Positions 20,620 to 32,194 of a stretch of DNA of 64,000 nt are shown here, one piece after another. Positions within the stretch are counted from its first letter, which is position 1. The number at the start of each line of letters is the position of its first letter. Under the pieces are notes generated by a model. The model ran no database searches. It was given only the letters and a program-made list of their open reading frames with translations, and was not told the DNA's origin. Location of the stretch: contig JABACO010000010.1 of assembly GCA_013339895.1 (NCBI GenBank), positions 5,391,585 through 5,455,584 on the forward strand, written 5' to 3'. This DNA comes from Ephydatia muelleri (Eukaryota > Porifera > Demospongiae > Spongillida > Spongillidae). The position numbers were made by a program, and so were the translations under genes.

Positions 20620-22390
20620 CACGAGGTTGAGCTCGCCACCGTTCCAACAGTTAAGCATCAGGAGCGTGGTTCGGGTCTGGGAAAAATGCGAATATGTGTG
20701 AGTGAACATTGGAGTGATGAAAGTTTGTGCTGCTCAAGGTTGATCATATCAATGCCTTTAATACGGTCTCCAGATAGTGGATCCTTAACGAATGTAAAGT
20801 ATATTCTACCTTGGGCTACATGGTGCTATAGCCAACACATGGTATACTATGGGGATTTTGTCATCTAAGCAGGGAGTTCAACAAGGAGATTGATCCTCTT
20901 GGGCCTTTTTATTTTGCCCTGGTTCCACCAGAAATTCATGTAGGCCATTGGAGATGACAAAGAAGGCTCGGAGCTCAGTCTGCAATGCTGGTACATTGAT
21001 GGCAGATTATTTGGAATCAGTTCTAAGAGCGGCTCACCATCGTTCAGCAGCTAGGACTGTCCCTTGACTTGAATATAAACCACAAAAAGTGTGAACTGTT
21101 TGAAGCTAGAGACCTGTCCCAATTTCCAAGTTGTATTCCTTCGTCTCATGTTCCAAACTTTGGCTCCTCCATTGGTCCATTGGGGGTGATGAGTTTTGTT
21201 CACAATTTATCACCATGAAGATTCTGCTGCTTGAATTCTGTTCACCTTCAGGAGGTAAGAATCATTGACTCCCGATGTTGCGATTGTCTATAACTACACC
21301 ACCTACAATGGCAAGTGCAACCCTTAAGCAGTTTAATAGTACTGTTAGAATGTTTTGGCATAGATAACAGATACCACAACAGAGTCATGGCTCCAAGCAC
21401 AGCTTAGCCTTAGCAGAGGAGGTTTGATTTATACAATCTCTTTGTGCTGCCTCAGATTTGATTTGTGGACAATCTGTTTTGCCATCTCAACATAGCCCCT
21501 CAGACTGTCTAGACAACTATCCTTTTAATTGACTGTTTGATTCTTTGTCATGTTCCCATAGGGTATGACTACTGTCTGTATCCGCCCCCACACAGCTGCA
21601 TGACTGCCACACCATATCTGTCAGTTTGGGTCTTCTTTGAAAATGATGAGTTAAGTACTGCTATGAAATGGTGGCTTGGAGTAACCCCCACTGGCATTTC
21701 GGATACTAAGCCTCCAGCGTGCCTATTGTGCCCGGGGAAGATCCTAGACCCTTTGTGCCATCACAGCACCAATTTAAGTGGGGAGGAGATGTCACCACAT
21801 GTCACAACCGTCTGCGCAATGCAATATACAGTGCTTGCCATCGTGCCTCCTTATCTGCCTCCTTGGAGGCTGGAAGCGGCTTGGGCTTGGATAGATTCCA
21901 ACCTCTTTCGGCTGATATCCTAGTGACTACCTGGTATTAAAGTCTCAGCAGCATTTGATGTCAGGATAATTTCCCTCTCTAAATGCTAGTATTGTATCTG
22001 AAGCGGGAGTTACTGCTGGTGTGCCTGCCAGGGCAGGAAGCATGAGGAATATGATGCTAAATGCACTGATCTTGGCTAGATGTGTGTCCCCTTTGCTGTT
22101 GAATCTTACAGTGCTTGGGGAGTCGAAGCTCGATGCATTTAATGCTTTCTGTTTTTTGACAAGGCGTGAAGCCATCATAACCAACTCTCCAAAGCCTAAA
22201 GTACTTTTTGGCAGACTGACTTTTATCCTGATCCAGTCCTATGCAAGAGCCATTCAAGTTAGGTCAGGTCTTGCCCTAGATTGGGAGGTTGACCCAGAAT
22301 GATCTGGTTTCTAGTTTCAGTTTTGTTTTATCTTTGTTTCATGTTTGTAATATGTTTTGAAACTATTTTCATAAATACATAAAATAGTGA
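20620..22390 (+). pseudogene. LINE reverse transcriptase fragment (3' part)
   Basis: Translated pieces in shifting frames follow the order of a non-LTR reverse transcriptase: K-V-D-H-I-N-A-F-N near 20740, GVQQGD-L-GPFYFAL near 20875-20930, and a damaged YIDD box near 20993 (one codon lost). A C-terminal CLLCPGKILDP...HH motif lies near 21718, with an ADILV-W / AFDV block after 21900 that recalls the endonuclease-like tail of some non-LTR elements. Many frameshifts and stops make it inactive. An AT-rich end near 22390 may be its 3' terminus. The clade cannot be named from this. Confidence 0.65.
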
Positions 22391-22419
22391 ACACCACTTC
22401 CCAGTTAGGCATATCTCCA

Positions 22420-23735
22420 GCATCTCCTCCACTGAACTGACACAACCATATAAAACCAGGAGCTGGAAAGCCTGGCAGACAGCTCAGGAAGAAGTGTATT
22501 GTGCAAGACTGTACTGAACTTGTAGCTCCTTCAATGTGGAAAGATCACCTCAATCTACACACACAAGAAGGTGTTCTACCTGGATCAGCTCCTGATGACT
22601 GGCTTCATGAGAACAATATGGTCACCTGTACTCACTTGGTGGTATCTGCACACATCTAGTCTCATCAGAGGAAATATGCTATACCTAGGTCAAATACAAA
22701 TACACAAATGGATGTTCCACTAGTTAATGACAGAACTGCCCAGCTTCCATCCATTGAAGAAGTGCGCCACTTACATTGTAGTACTATTCACCACAGTCCA
22801 GCTAAAGCAAGACCAGCATTAGCAAAACCCTTATGCACACTAAGAATGAAGAATCATGGTTGAAGCTTTTATTGCTTCCAAAGTGTGTCCTGGTAACTTC
22901 TAAAAGGAGAGGGCTTCACCACAAACCACCTTCTATCAACTACCTGTGTGATCTGTGGTAAAAGGGTCATTTATTAACCTTCTGGGAGCATGCTTCACAA
23001 CAAAAATCCATTCCAGACCCATACGAAAGGTTCTGACTACAACATCCATTAGCCATAGGCATGCAAAACTCAAAAAGAGTTTTGAACTCTTCAGGAATTG
23101 CACCCAACAATGACACCACCTAGCAATTGTTGAAGTCAAAGCATCCAAATGCCCTAAACCTGTAATCCCTCCAAGCAACTCATCTGACAACCCCCCTATC
23201 CTTCCACCGGATTTTAATACCTTGTCCGTCTTAAGATCCTTTCCAAAGGCTACAACATGTGGACCATCGGCCATCTGGTATGCGAATTCAGCATCTACTG
23301 AACGCTGCTGGGTTACATTACAAAAAACTATCTGTTCTTCCCTTAAGGATATAGTAAATCTTCTAACATCTGAAGAGGTTCCATTAGTGATCTCCAAATT
23401 CCTTGCATGTGGTAACCTCATTGCCCTTTCAAAGGACAAACCTGGCTCCCCTCCGGATATTCGTCCGATCGCTATAGGAGAAACGTTGAGATGTTTGGCC
23501 GGCAAATGCCTATGTCGGATCACTAAGATGAAGGTATCTGATTTTTTCTCTCCTCACCAATTGGGTGCTGCTCGACCATATGGGGTTGAGAAGATTGTAC
23601 ACTGTAGATGGGTTACGCATCTGCATTGAAGAGCATGTGGTTGATGATTTCATAGTGACCTGTAGAATGCTTTTAATCTTGTTTCCTGCCAAGCTCTCCC
23701 TGACAAATACAGGGCACACATTACAATACAAGATT
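22420..23735 (+). pseudogene. LINE fragment (5' part), second copy
   Basis: Begins with a zinc-finger-like CIVQDC...H...H segment near 22500 and continues through broken frames. The best open piece (23222-23629) contains ALSKDKPGSPPDIRPIAIGE and a GKCL...SPHQLGAARPYG block, typical of the finger/palm entry of non-LTR reverse transcriptases. It ends near the NAFN motif at 23675. That overlaps the start of the preceding fragment, so these are two copies and not one rearranged element. It abuts the duplicated SRCR segment. Confidence 0.65.
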
Positions 23736-23741
23736 ACTGAC

Positions 23742-24318
23742 CTGTTGCATTCACTCTGATGTTGGGTTTAGAGGCATTAAGTTGCTTGCACACCACTTAT
23801 CTTGAGGTAACCTGCTCACTGCACATTGTTCCCCAGGCAATACTGATGCACACCTTCAATAGTCCATTGATTTGGGACATCACCAGCCTGATGTCTCCAT
23901 GGGTACAGTTCCTTGCCTTGGCTACATCCCTCAGCTGACCACTGGTGGCCAGACTGCAGGGCACAGATGCTCCAGTCACCACTGGACAGGCTGACAGAGA
24001 AGGCTCAGCACCATTACATGCTAAGCCAGAAATGGAGCTTATGCTGTTGGAAGTACCTCCCAACACACCCTTGACTACAGTGATGGCTACTGTAGAGTGG
24101 AGCAATACATTTCACAATGCATCATCACATCATTCATTTTCTATTACCATATGGTGGGTAGCCAGGTTGCTGGCAAGATGCTTCAATGTTGCTCCAGGTG
24201 TCTGCACAGATGGTGACATACTGGTCCCCTCTGCATACATGTACCTCCATCACACATCCTCCCTTAGTACTTGTCCCCTGAGCCCAGGGTCAGTCTGATA
24301 TCATTCTCCACAAATACA
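23742..24318 (-). pseudogene. Duplicated SRCR exon pair with nonsense codon
   Basis: Minus-strand exons 24148-24318 and 23742-24089 correspond one-to-one with exons 45230-45418 and 44833-45171 of the SRCR gene, with the same splice phase and a similar short intron. The first exon has an 18-bp in-frame deletion. The second has a net 9-bp in-frame insertion and a TAA where the functional copy reads GAA, just before VVCKQL. The pair therefore cannot make the full domain. It is part of a larger direct duplication that also includes 25650-26085. Confidence 0.82.
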
Positions 24319-24586
24319 CTGAAAGGAGAGAGGACAATGTATGAGGGAACTACATGTACATGTCCACCCATTCATGTGTCATTTTTGAGAAATCAGAAAT
24401 TGTCCATGCAAAATTGGATAGATAAATATATTATAAGTTAATATGGCAACTATATTATTATATTCAGTGGGTCATTCCAAGTCAAATCCACACAATTATT
24501 GACACCTATGTTTCGGAATGTTTTGTACACTGTAAGTTTGTTGCACTGATTCCGAGATACAAAAATACAAAATTGTAAACTCTGAA

Positions 24587-25410
24587 CTACGGCGGATCCA
24601 GGATTTCTGGAAGGGGGGTCTAATAACTATATTCATAAGGCGGGGGTGGGTACTGGAGGGGGTGTGCCCCCTCCCGTAACAGCTAGGGGGTCTGGGGGAG
24701 CGCTATAAGCTCCCCCAGTGGGGGCTGGGGCGAAGCCCCAGCCGCTTATTCACTTATGCGTTCATTTAGCATGAAAATAAGCATACTTTGAAAGTGTATT
24801 CAATATTGATAGCTAGCAAGCGCAATATTCAATATAAGCGTGTAGAAGCCTGCATGAGTCAACGTGGTCGTGGATATGGATAGCGAATAGAAAACTCTAC
24901 GCAAAGCCATTGTGGTCTAAACGATACACACGTTTTACCTTTAATAGTATTATATACCTACTTGATTTAGCTCTACCTGTTCCTGAGGTAATCTGTATTC
25001 TTTTGATTGCTTATTTCTTGCTCGCACCATTCCATTAGTCTCGTACCCAGACCCTGATTCCCGCAGCTGCGGATGGATTACATCATGATGTAATCGCAGC
25101 TGCGGGAATCAGGGTCTGGGTACGAGACTACCATTCCATCGCGCAGCAGTAATACTAATTAAACACGTTTGGAGGGCCTTGGCTTTAGACCCCCCCCACA
25201 CACACACACACACTCACACACACTTTGGGTCGAATGCTAACTCGCTAATCAGTTCACTCGCGTTCACTAAACGCTTCGTTTTTCAACTCGTCAATCATGT
25301 AATTAATTACTCATAAGTTAATTTATTCATAACTGGTCGGGGCCGAGGGGGGGAGTCTTTAGACCCTTAGACCCCCCCCCCCCCCCCCCCCCCCCTGGAT
25401 CCGCCACTGC
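24587..25410. mobile_element. hAT-like non-autonomous element (GGCGGATCCAG ends)
   Basis: Inverted ends GGCGGATCCAGG and CCTGGATCCGCCACTG bound 824 bp flanked by CTGAA on both sides (24582-24586 and 25411-25415). The interior contains a CTCCCCCAGTGGGGGCTGGGG segment like that in the 7903 element, C and CA runs and a nested 95-bp hairpin. No transposase. Confidence 0.75.
25036..25130. mobile_element. 95-bp hairpin MITE with 9-bp target duplication
   Basis: TAGTCTCGTACCCAGA... and its complement form an almost perfect hairpin with a 4-bp bulge. The perfect direct repeat CCATTCCAT lies immediately on each side (25027-25035 and 25131-25139). Nine-base duplications are typical of Mutator-type elements, but the family is not proven. 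Confidence 0.9.
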
Positions 25411-25649
25411 TGAAGTCGAATCGTTTGGGAACCCCGAGGTGTGAAAGCATTTACCACAATTGTCAAAGTGAATTGCATGTACTAATGAATTATTTTCACC
25501 ACATATGGCTACCATGAGAGACTACAATTTGTTAAATAGGAGTGGCTCCACACTTCAAAATGTGTTATGAATATCATTTTGTATGTTTCTTAATGCTGCC
25601 ATTTAAAAAAACATCACTTACTTTCCCAACTTTTAAAAAAATTGTAGAT

Positions 25650-26085
25650 TAGAACAGTTTACAGGTACATTATAGACACTACAGTACATTTTTGACCAAC
25701 TGTGACCACACGATCGACATAGGCATTATGTCAAGGTATAAGTTCCACACCAAATGCTAACATACCATTGCTGCACCACCCAGACACCAAAACCATACCA
25801 CCTCAGACCTCATACATGTACCTCTGTAGACCTCGCAAATCACAAAATGAAGTTATTTGAGTTATCAACAGTGTGGGTACACGGCATCAATCCTAGACTA
25901 GCACAGAAACAGGTAAATGGCTCGGTAACGTACCTAGGTGTACCTGCCTCAACAACCGTCACATCACCACACTGCTCCTCCATTTGGCCCTGTCCTTGGA
26001 CCCCTTCAATCATAGCAGCTTGCTCTTCTCCAGCAGCAACATTGCCAGCAGAAATAGCCTGTTGGTCCAGGAGCTTGTCATTGTT
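25650..26085 (-). repeat. Duplicated segment from the SRCR locus
   Basis: Matches 46440-46875 in the same orientation and includes the minus-strand exon-like frame with EGVQGQGQM-EQC-DVTVVEAG. It ends abruptly inside the aligned sequence at AGGAGCTTGTCAT, where Ig-receptor stalk sequence begins. Confidence 0.8.
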
Positions 26086-26545
26086 GCTGGCAGGTGTAGA
26101 AGATGTATTTTTTGCTGTTAAAATTGTTTTGGTTCGGGGTGAGATGACACATCTGAAGAAATATACTTGGCAAGTAATGATGTTCATGCATGTGAACTTA
26201 AAATATGGTACAGAGCATTGCATAAGCTGTATTGTTTAGCCTTATATTTCTCTATAAACACAAAGTCCATGAATTGTAAATGTGGTACACAAGATTTCTT
26301 GCTGCCAGTGAAGTGCATTACACCTCAAACATTATAACTTTTTTGTGTTTTCCTTTGCAGTACATAAGTAGCTGCATTCCCTTTTCCAGATTCATTGATT
26401 TGTATTTCCAGTACATTGTGGGAGGAGTTGACACTTGAAACAAACTGTTTGTATATCCATTTCCATCAGATCCAACACTTGAGAAAAATGAATCCCTTAG
26501 ATCAAGTGAGTAGTTACGAGATGCCAAAGGGTTGCATGTAGTAGG
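26081..26545 (-). pseudogene. Broken third Ig/FN3-like receptor copy
   Basis: 26081-26135 matches the Ser/Thr stalk exon of the 28.8-30.2 kb receptor (NTSSTPASNN). 26440-26540 matches its FN3-like exon (NYSLDLRDSFFSSVGSDGN). The Ig exon and a membrane exon in register are absent. It is joined at its 3' side to SRCR-locus sequence. Confidence 0.65.
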
Positions 26546-26934
26546 ATGTCAGATTTATGCCATTTGTTACATGGTTACTTTAAAAAAAAATCGTGGTAGG
26601 AGTTGACACTTGAAATGAGCTGTTTGACACATTCATTTAAATTGTGAGAATAACAATGGTACTAGTACATGACCAAATGTAAAACATGCAGCTATGAGGA
26701 GATTATCTGAGAACAAGGATGTGAAAGAGATATGGGGTCAAGGCGATGATGATAGATGGGACATTATTCTGAGTCTATTAATGCATACAACTAAATAGCA
26801 CTGCTTGTGGTATATGTTTGTTTGAAGTCTGGAAGCAAGACATTTTCCGAACTTCAATGGTACTGCATGTACCATTGCATGATACTATTGTAGGAACTAA
26901 AATCCTACCAAATATTCTCCAAAATATACTTACA
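26546..26934. other. Non-coding stretch
   Basis: No gene recognised. A partial repeat of GTAGGAGTTGACACTTGAAA occurs here (26598) and in the broken receptor copy (26425), again pointing to local duplication. Confidence 0.4.
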
Positions 26935-27060
26935 TAATAGTTCAACTGCAATACTATAAAATTAGTTTCAGAGTGGTTCATAGGTGAGTGGACACCTAGC
27001 TGAATGGTGTTTGTTGGGAAGGCTACAACAGTTTTTGTCTTTCGTATTAGATATACAACA
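26935..27060. repeat. Direct partial copy of the transposon insertion site
   Basis: Resembles the joined flanks at 5703-5711 and 17055-17165 (TTCAACTGCAATACTATAAAATTAG...). This gives a second, independent empty-site copy without the 11.3-kb insert. Confidence 0.65.
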
Positions 27061-27184
27061 TATGAACTTATATTATATACAGCAGTTGAAAACTGAGAAA
27101 TTGTGTACATGCAGCAAATTTCCATATGCTGGTTATGTCACGGTGGAAGACAGGAGTTCTCTGCAGTAGTAGTTACAAACGTCC

Positions 27185-27895
27185 AATGGGGAGAGACCAC
27201 ATGTAACCCTAGTGGTTTGACCCTTTCTCGACAGCGGGCATGGTCCGGATACCACAACAATGTATTAAGTACTGGTACAGTTCGGTATACAAAATAAAAT
27301 ATAAATGTTGCTTTCAGTCAGACAGTTGTGCCTTATCAATGGAGCATGATAGTCATTGGTACTGAATAATTTGAAAGCATGCATGGGAATATTTGTGATG
27401 CTATTGGTAAACAGATAGGTATATGTATAATTAAGATATGAAAGACAAAAAAGTGTTGTAGCCTTCCAAGCAAACATCATCACTCAGTAATTAGACCATG
27501 CACCAATAAACCATTCTGAAACAGTATTGCAGTTGAACCTATTAGCACATCATTAATTCAATATAGTATATTTTGGATTTTCTTTGATTTTTTTTGCAAT
27601 ACATTATGACATGTCAATACATAGATACCATTTTACAATACATGTAATGCATGGTTTTCATTTCACAGTATGTAACGCGAGTATCGAATTATCATTAATT
27701 TTTAAAAGTGTTTTGCATGAGAACTCATTGTATTTGAAAACACTTCAAAGGCTGTGTGAGAGAAATTACTTTAAAATATCTTAATTAATCATCAAGACCT
27801 TGGATTATTGGTCAAGGTTCTTGGGATCTACCACAAGATTAATGGAATCTTGAATAAAATGACAATGATCTAGGCCAAGAATATGATTATATGAT
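27185..27895 (-). repeat. Inverted empty-site copy of the transposon flanks
   Basis: Read on the minus strand, it runs from homology to 5390-5711 straight into homology to 17055-17420, crossing GGTTCAACTGCAATACTGTTTCAG with no insert. It establishes the ends of the giant transposon and dates the duplication before the insertion. Confidence 0.88.
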
Positions 27896-28764
27896 ATAAA
27901 ATTGATTATTTAATCTTGGGGGTATTATCGCAATCACGCCATTTACTGTCTATTTTAGTTCAAATATTGAAGTGGTTAAAACAATATTTAAAGTTTGTAA
28001 GTCTTTTATCATGACCAAGAGTCTTGAATTTTGGCCAAGAAGCACAAGATCCTGAGCATGATTGCCATGGTATTGACCAAGATTCACAAGATTTTAATTC
28101 TCACTGGGCTGACATTGATTGTCAGATATAGAAATAATAAATATTATCTCTGGCCAGGACTATTGTAGCAAACGCAGATCTTGCCTTGCCGATTCTTTCT
28201 CTTCAGGGAAAAGAACCCTTCGAGCGTCATCTAGCCATCAACTGAATGCATCCTTCTCTTCAGATGATAATGTCCATGCCTAGCGTGACGCAAAAACCAG
28301 GTATTGTCATTTTACTAGTAAGGTGAACTTGAATTTCCAATGTTAAACTACCAGTTCATAGGACAAATTTGTGCCCAGTTTACAATCTAATGCCAGATTG
28401 AATAGTACAGGTTGTGCCACACCAAAAAACGACATTAATTGGTTGGTTGGCCACATTTGGGCAGTCATCACTCTTTTTACCGCATCTCCCCCTTTTGTAA
28501 GTTGTGTAAGTGAATAATAGGATCAAAACTTTGTATGCTTAGATGTACAACTGTATATCTTTCAAAGTAAACAAGCCGATAATTAGAAGTATATAAATAA
28601 AAAGTCATATCAGTCTCTCTTTAAATACATTTAGCTTCTGAAGAAGAAAAAGAGCTGTTACATAACATACACAGTCAGCATGGATATGCAGGATTTACAC
28701 AAACTAGGCCTTGCATGTCTGCTTAAATTGTAGCTATCAGTGTCATATAAGTTATACAGCTCAT
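27896..28764. other. Non-coding stretch
   Basis: AT-rich sequence downstream of the minus-strand receptor gene. No recognisable frame, RNA or repeat. Confidence 0.4.
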
Positions 28765-30216
28765 TCACAGTTTTGTGGATTGTTCAAGGGTATGCGAGTT
28801 GTTGTCTTCAATGGCTCTGGGGGAACAACAACTGGATTCAGAAGTGTGGGCAGCTGTCTTCTTGACAATGTATTTGGCACACCCTTCATTAGGATGCATG
28901 GTGTAAGTGAACAGTTCAGGATACCTTCTTCGCCTTACTTTTTTCTTCCTGATATAGTACACCACAGCAATAACCAGCACCACTACTATCATGGTCACCA
29001 GTACAGCACATACTGCAATAATTACTGGAAAAGAAAGGTATTAACGAAGCTATTACACTTTCATCAAGTAAGAACTAACCAGTATCATCGATATGTACTG
29101 CACTAGTAGTATTGTTGCTGGCAGGTGTAGAAGATGTATTTCCTGCTGCTGGAATTGTTTGGTTTGGGAGAGATGCCATGTGAAGAAAGATAAATGTGCA
29201 TTATTATACATGCAACACATTGTTTAATTTCCATTGTTTAGCTCTAAGAACAGAAAATCTGTGTATGTTAAATATGGGGTACACATTCAAATTAGGCTGT
29301 TGCAGTCATGTAGTGCACATGAAAAACAAAGAATTTCCTAACCTGTTGGTGATCTCCTTTGCAGCTCAAGAGTACATGTAGTTGCATTCCCATTTCCAGC
29401 TCCATTGACTGCAAACAATGTAAACTCCACTGCACCATTATAGTCCAACATGGTTGTATTTCCATCAGATCCAACAATGGTGAAAAATGGATCCCTTAGA
29501 TCAAGTGAGTAGTTACAAGATGCCAAAGGGTTACATGTAGTTGGATTATTTAATGTCTTTGTGCTGTTTGTTAAGTTATTACTTAGAACATAATGGAAAA
29601 TTGTGGGAGGAGTGGACATTTGAAGAGAGTCTGGTGCTACCCAGGAGAGGTCTGCGGTACTATTTGAGACAGTCATTTTGAACTGCTGTGGTGGTGGTAG
29701 TATGCCTACATGTGGATGAGAAAGAACATGAAAATGGTTCATGAACAAAATGTAAACATGCTGTGAAATGAGCAGACAAAGGTGATGCAGTTGAATCAAT
29801 ACATGTGTGTGGTATTAATGTACATGCACAGTACTACTTAATCAACACATGTCCATCTACAGATCTATATAAGGAATTCGTACACTAATGCGTTGTACCT
29901 TGAAGAAATAGCGTCACTAAATCACTTGACAGGGGGTTCAATCCATTTGAGTCTAAAATTGTGCACTTGACTGTTGTGTTGTTGTTAGCTTTGGTGGTTG
30001 GAACAATGAGCTGAGAGGACACAGTAAGTCCATCTACGATGGCGGCTAAGAGTTGTATTCCATTATCGAATACATCATCTGCCGTTGCAGGCTTATGTTC
30101 ACTACCCAATGTCCACACAACATTTGTTCTATTTCCAGAGCAGTTGAATATAAACGTTGATGCATTGTTCTCAAATGTTGTGTAGTCATGGGATGGTGAA
30201 ATGATAACACTGGCAT
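28765..30216 (-). CDS. Ig/FN3-like single-pass receptor, paralogue
   Basis: Four phase-1 exons on the minus strand: 30216-29899 (Ig-like, with FNCSGN, VVWTLG, VKCTILD), 29705-29343 (FN3-like, LFAVNGAGNGNATTC), 29148-29080 (Ser/Thr stalk) and 29024-28765 (transmembrane VCAVLVTMIVVVLVIAVVYY, then a basic stop-transfer and a tail of about 60 residues). The frame is open throughout, unlike the inverted paralogue at 17.7-20.0 kb, which shares the Ig and FN3-like exons but has a different, shorter tail. The signal-peptide exon was not found and should lie above 30216. The protein is probably a surface receptor with an unknown ligand. The tail has tyrosines (YPELF, KYIV) but no recognised signalling motif. 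Confidence 0.8.
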
Positions 30217-31121
30217 CTATAGTGTCAACAATACAAAAATAAATATACATGTATAGATTAATGACATCAAGTACAAAAGCATTTTCACGCAAATGCAATT
30301 TACCTGATCAAACACATCACTTGGTATATGTTTAGTGTACCTGTCCAATCTCACACATATTCATATTACATGTTTAAATACATGTAAGCAGTTCTAACAT
30401 GCGTGAACAATAACATTCCACCCAGCAGTTACATATATGTGTTTCCCCATTTGCTAAAAGAATGAAATTAGACACGACATAAGCAACGGCGAGAATGTTA
30501 TTGCTAGATAGATGTACAAGTACATCTAATGTCATGTGGGAGCAGGGGTGTTAAGGAAGTCAGACCAGGCATTCCATATGCACAAAGTGTAATTCATTAC
30601 TAATGCAAAGGAAAGAAGCCAGGAAACCGGATCATGACATGACATTGCAGGCCAAGTGGTAGCCATGTGTATACGTGTGTCTCTGTAGTGTACTGTATCA
30701 TGGAGTGCATAAGTTATGATGGAAAAAATATAATGATAATTGGCTGTGGGATAAACCATGTAAGGAGAAGGAGGAGCCCCTGTTCTCATAACGAGTTAGA
30801 CAAACCTGCACACATAATTGGAATTGTCGAGATCCAAGCTACATGCAAAGAGATAGGTTAAATGTTTGTGATACAGTGTTCCAGCAAAAACAAAAATTCT
30901 AATGATGTATATGACAAATCCCAAGTGCAGTGTTCAGGAATGACCATTGTATTGATCAGCTACTTGCATATGCTGAGTATGGATTAGAAGTGTCATCATT
31001 GAGCCGAGGATACCCTTTACACGAATCCCTTTTCGACACTTAAAATAAAGGCAAGTCACACATCAAATATAGGTCATTGGAACCCGGAATCAAGGATCTT
31101 ACATACATGTACATGCATGTA
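30217..31121. other. Upstream of minus-strand receptor; no clear exon
   Basis: Should contain its signal-peptide exon and promoter, but no candidate joined convincingly in phase 1. The rest is AT-rich non-coding sequence. Confidence 0.35.
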
Positions 31122-31252
31122 CTCTTACAGGGTTTCATCGAGGGGGGGGGCGAGGGGGGGCATTTGCCCCCCCTTGCCATTATATTGCCCCCCCTTGGTA
31201 TTTATGGAGTGATATTTAATAAATGCATTGTAACTGATGAATACAACTTTAC

Positions 31253-31543
31253 TTATACAGCAATCCTTCTACCTTTTCTATTCCATATGTCAATTATTGC
31301 ATCAAGATCATCCTCTGATAGTATATCTGGAGACTCTATTGCTATTTTCATTAAATTAGACAGGCTTGAATCACTTAGACAGTTACTTAGACGAGTTTTA
31401 ATCAACTTCATTTGGGAAAAGCTTCTTTCCACAGATGCAGTTGAGACTGGAAGAGTTAGGCTGATGGTAGCAAGTGTACTTAAATTTGGAAACATGGCCT
31501 TTAACATTTCATTTGAAGCTAATTCTTTTAACCGGAGTTTCAT
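31253..31543 (-). pseudogene. hAT transposase C-terminal dimerisation domain
   Basis: The 96-codon fragment contains SLTLPVSTASVERSFSQMK, then IKTRLSN and LSNLMKIAIESPD, the standard hAT dimerisation block shared with ZNF862-like and related hAT-derived proteins. The N-terminal zinc finger and RNase-H-like catalytic part are missing. A small inverted-repeat element lies just upstream of the open frame. Confidence 0.85.
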
Positions 31544-31555
31544 GTTTCTTGGTGG

Positions 31556-31763
31556 TTGCGGGGTACGTAAATGTTCCGCCGGGTACCGTGAGTAACACGC
31601 ATTGATACTGAACCTTTGCTATGTTACGTGCACGTTGCTATAGAAGCAGCGGAAGCTCTTCGGCCCAAACCGATAAGGACCGCTACAAAGTGACAAAACA
31701 GTGAAATATCGCTAGAATGCTGAAACAGCGGAATGAAAAAAACTTTGTTTTGCGTACCCCGCA
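31556..31763. mobile_element. Small inverted-repeat element inside hAT copy
   Basis: Ends TTGCGGGGTACG and CGTACCCCGCAA, 208 bp, no coding. No clear target duplication. Confidence 0.6.
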
Positions 31764-31790
31764 ATGTACAAACGTGCTTCGTAGTGCATA

Positions 31791-31862
31791 CCTAGTTGGG
31801 CGTAGCCCAACCATAGCGTTTGGTGCCAAACAAACATGAAGGTCTGGCTACGCCCAACTAGG
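31791..31862. mobile_element. 72-bp hairpin element
   Basis: CCTAGTTGGGCGTAGCC pairs with GGCTACGCCCAACTAGG around a short loop containing a second stem (TTTGGTGCCAAA). Non-coding. Confidence 0.6.
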
Positions 31863-32194
31863 GCTAAGATAGATAGTTGTCATGATAGATTCACCCGTAA
31901 TTATAATACTAATTGTCTATGTTTAGTGAATTCATTAAATTTATGGACTAGGAAAAACAAAAGAATTCTAACATGTTTATGAGACACACAGTGGTGCTAC
32001 CCAAGAATATTAAAACAGCATTAGAATCATCTGCATGTTGTTACACATATACATGTACATTTACAAGAGATAAGTAACATCTACTGTACCAATACCAGTC
32101 TGTAATTTGATTTGCCCTATAATCGCCCCCTCTAAAAAGTATGAACTCTACTTTTGCCCCCCTTGAGGTTTTTCTCGATGAAACCCTGCTCTTA

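Larger units (their letters stand above)
31128..32188 (-). mobile_element. hAT transposon, internally deleted
   Basis: Inverted ends CAGGGTTTCATCGA and TCGATGAAACCCTG are flanked by a perfect 6-bp CTCTTA (31122-31127 and 32189-32194). It encodes only the C-terminal dimerisation part of a hAT transposase on the minus strand and is interrupted by a 208-bp inverted-repeat element and a 72-bp hairpin. It cannot move by itself. Confidence 0.85.
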
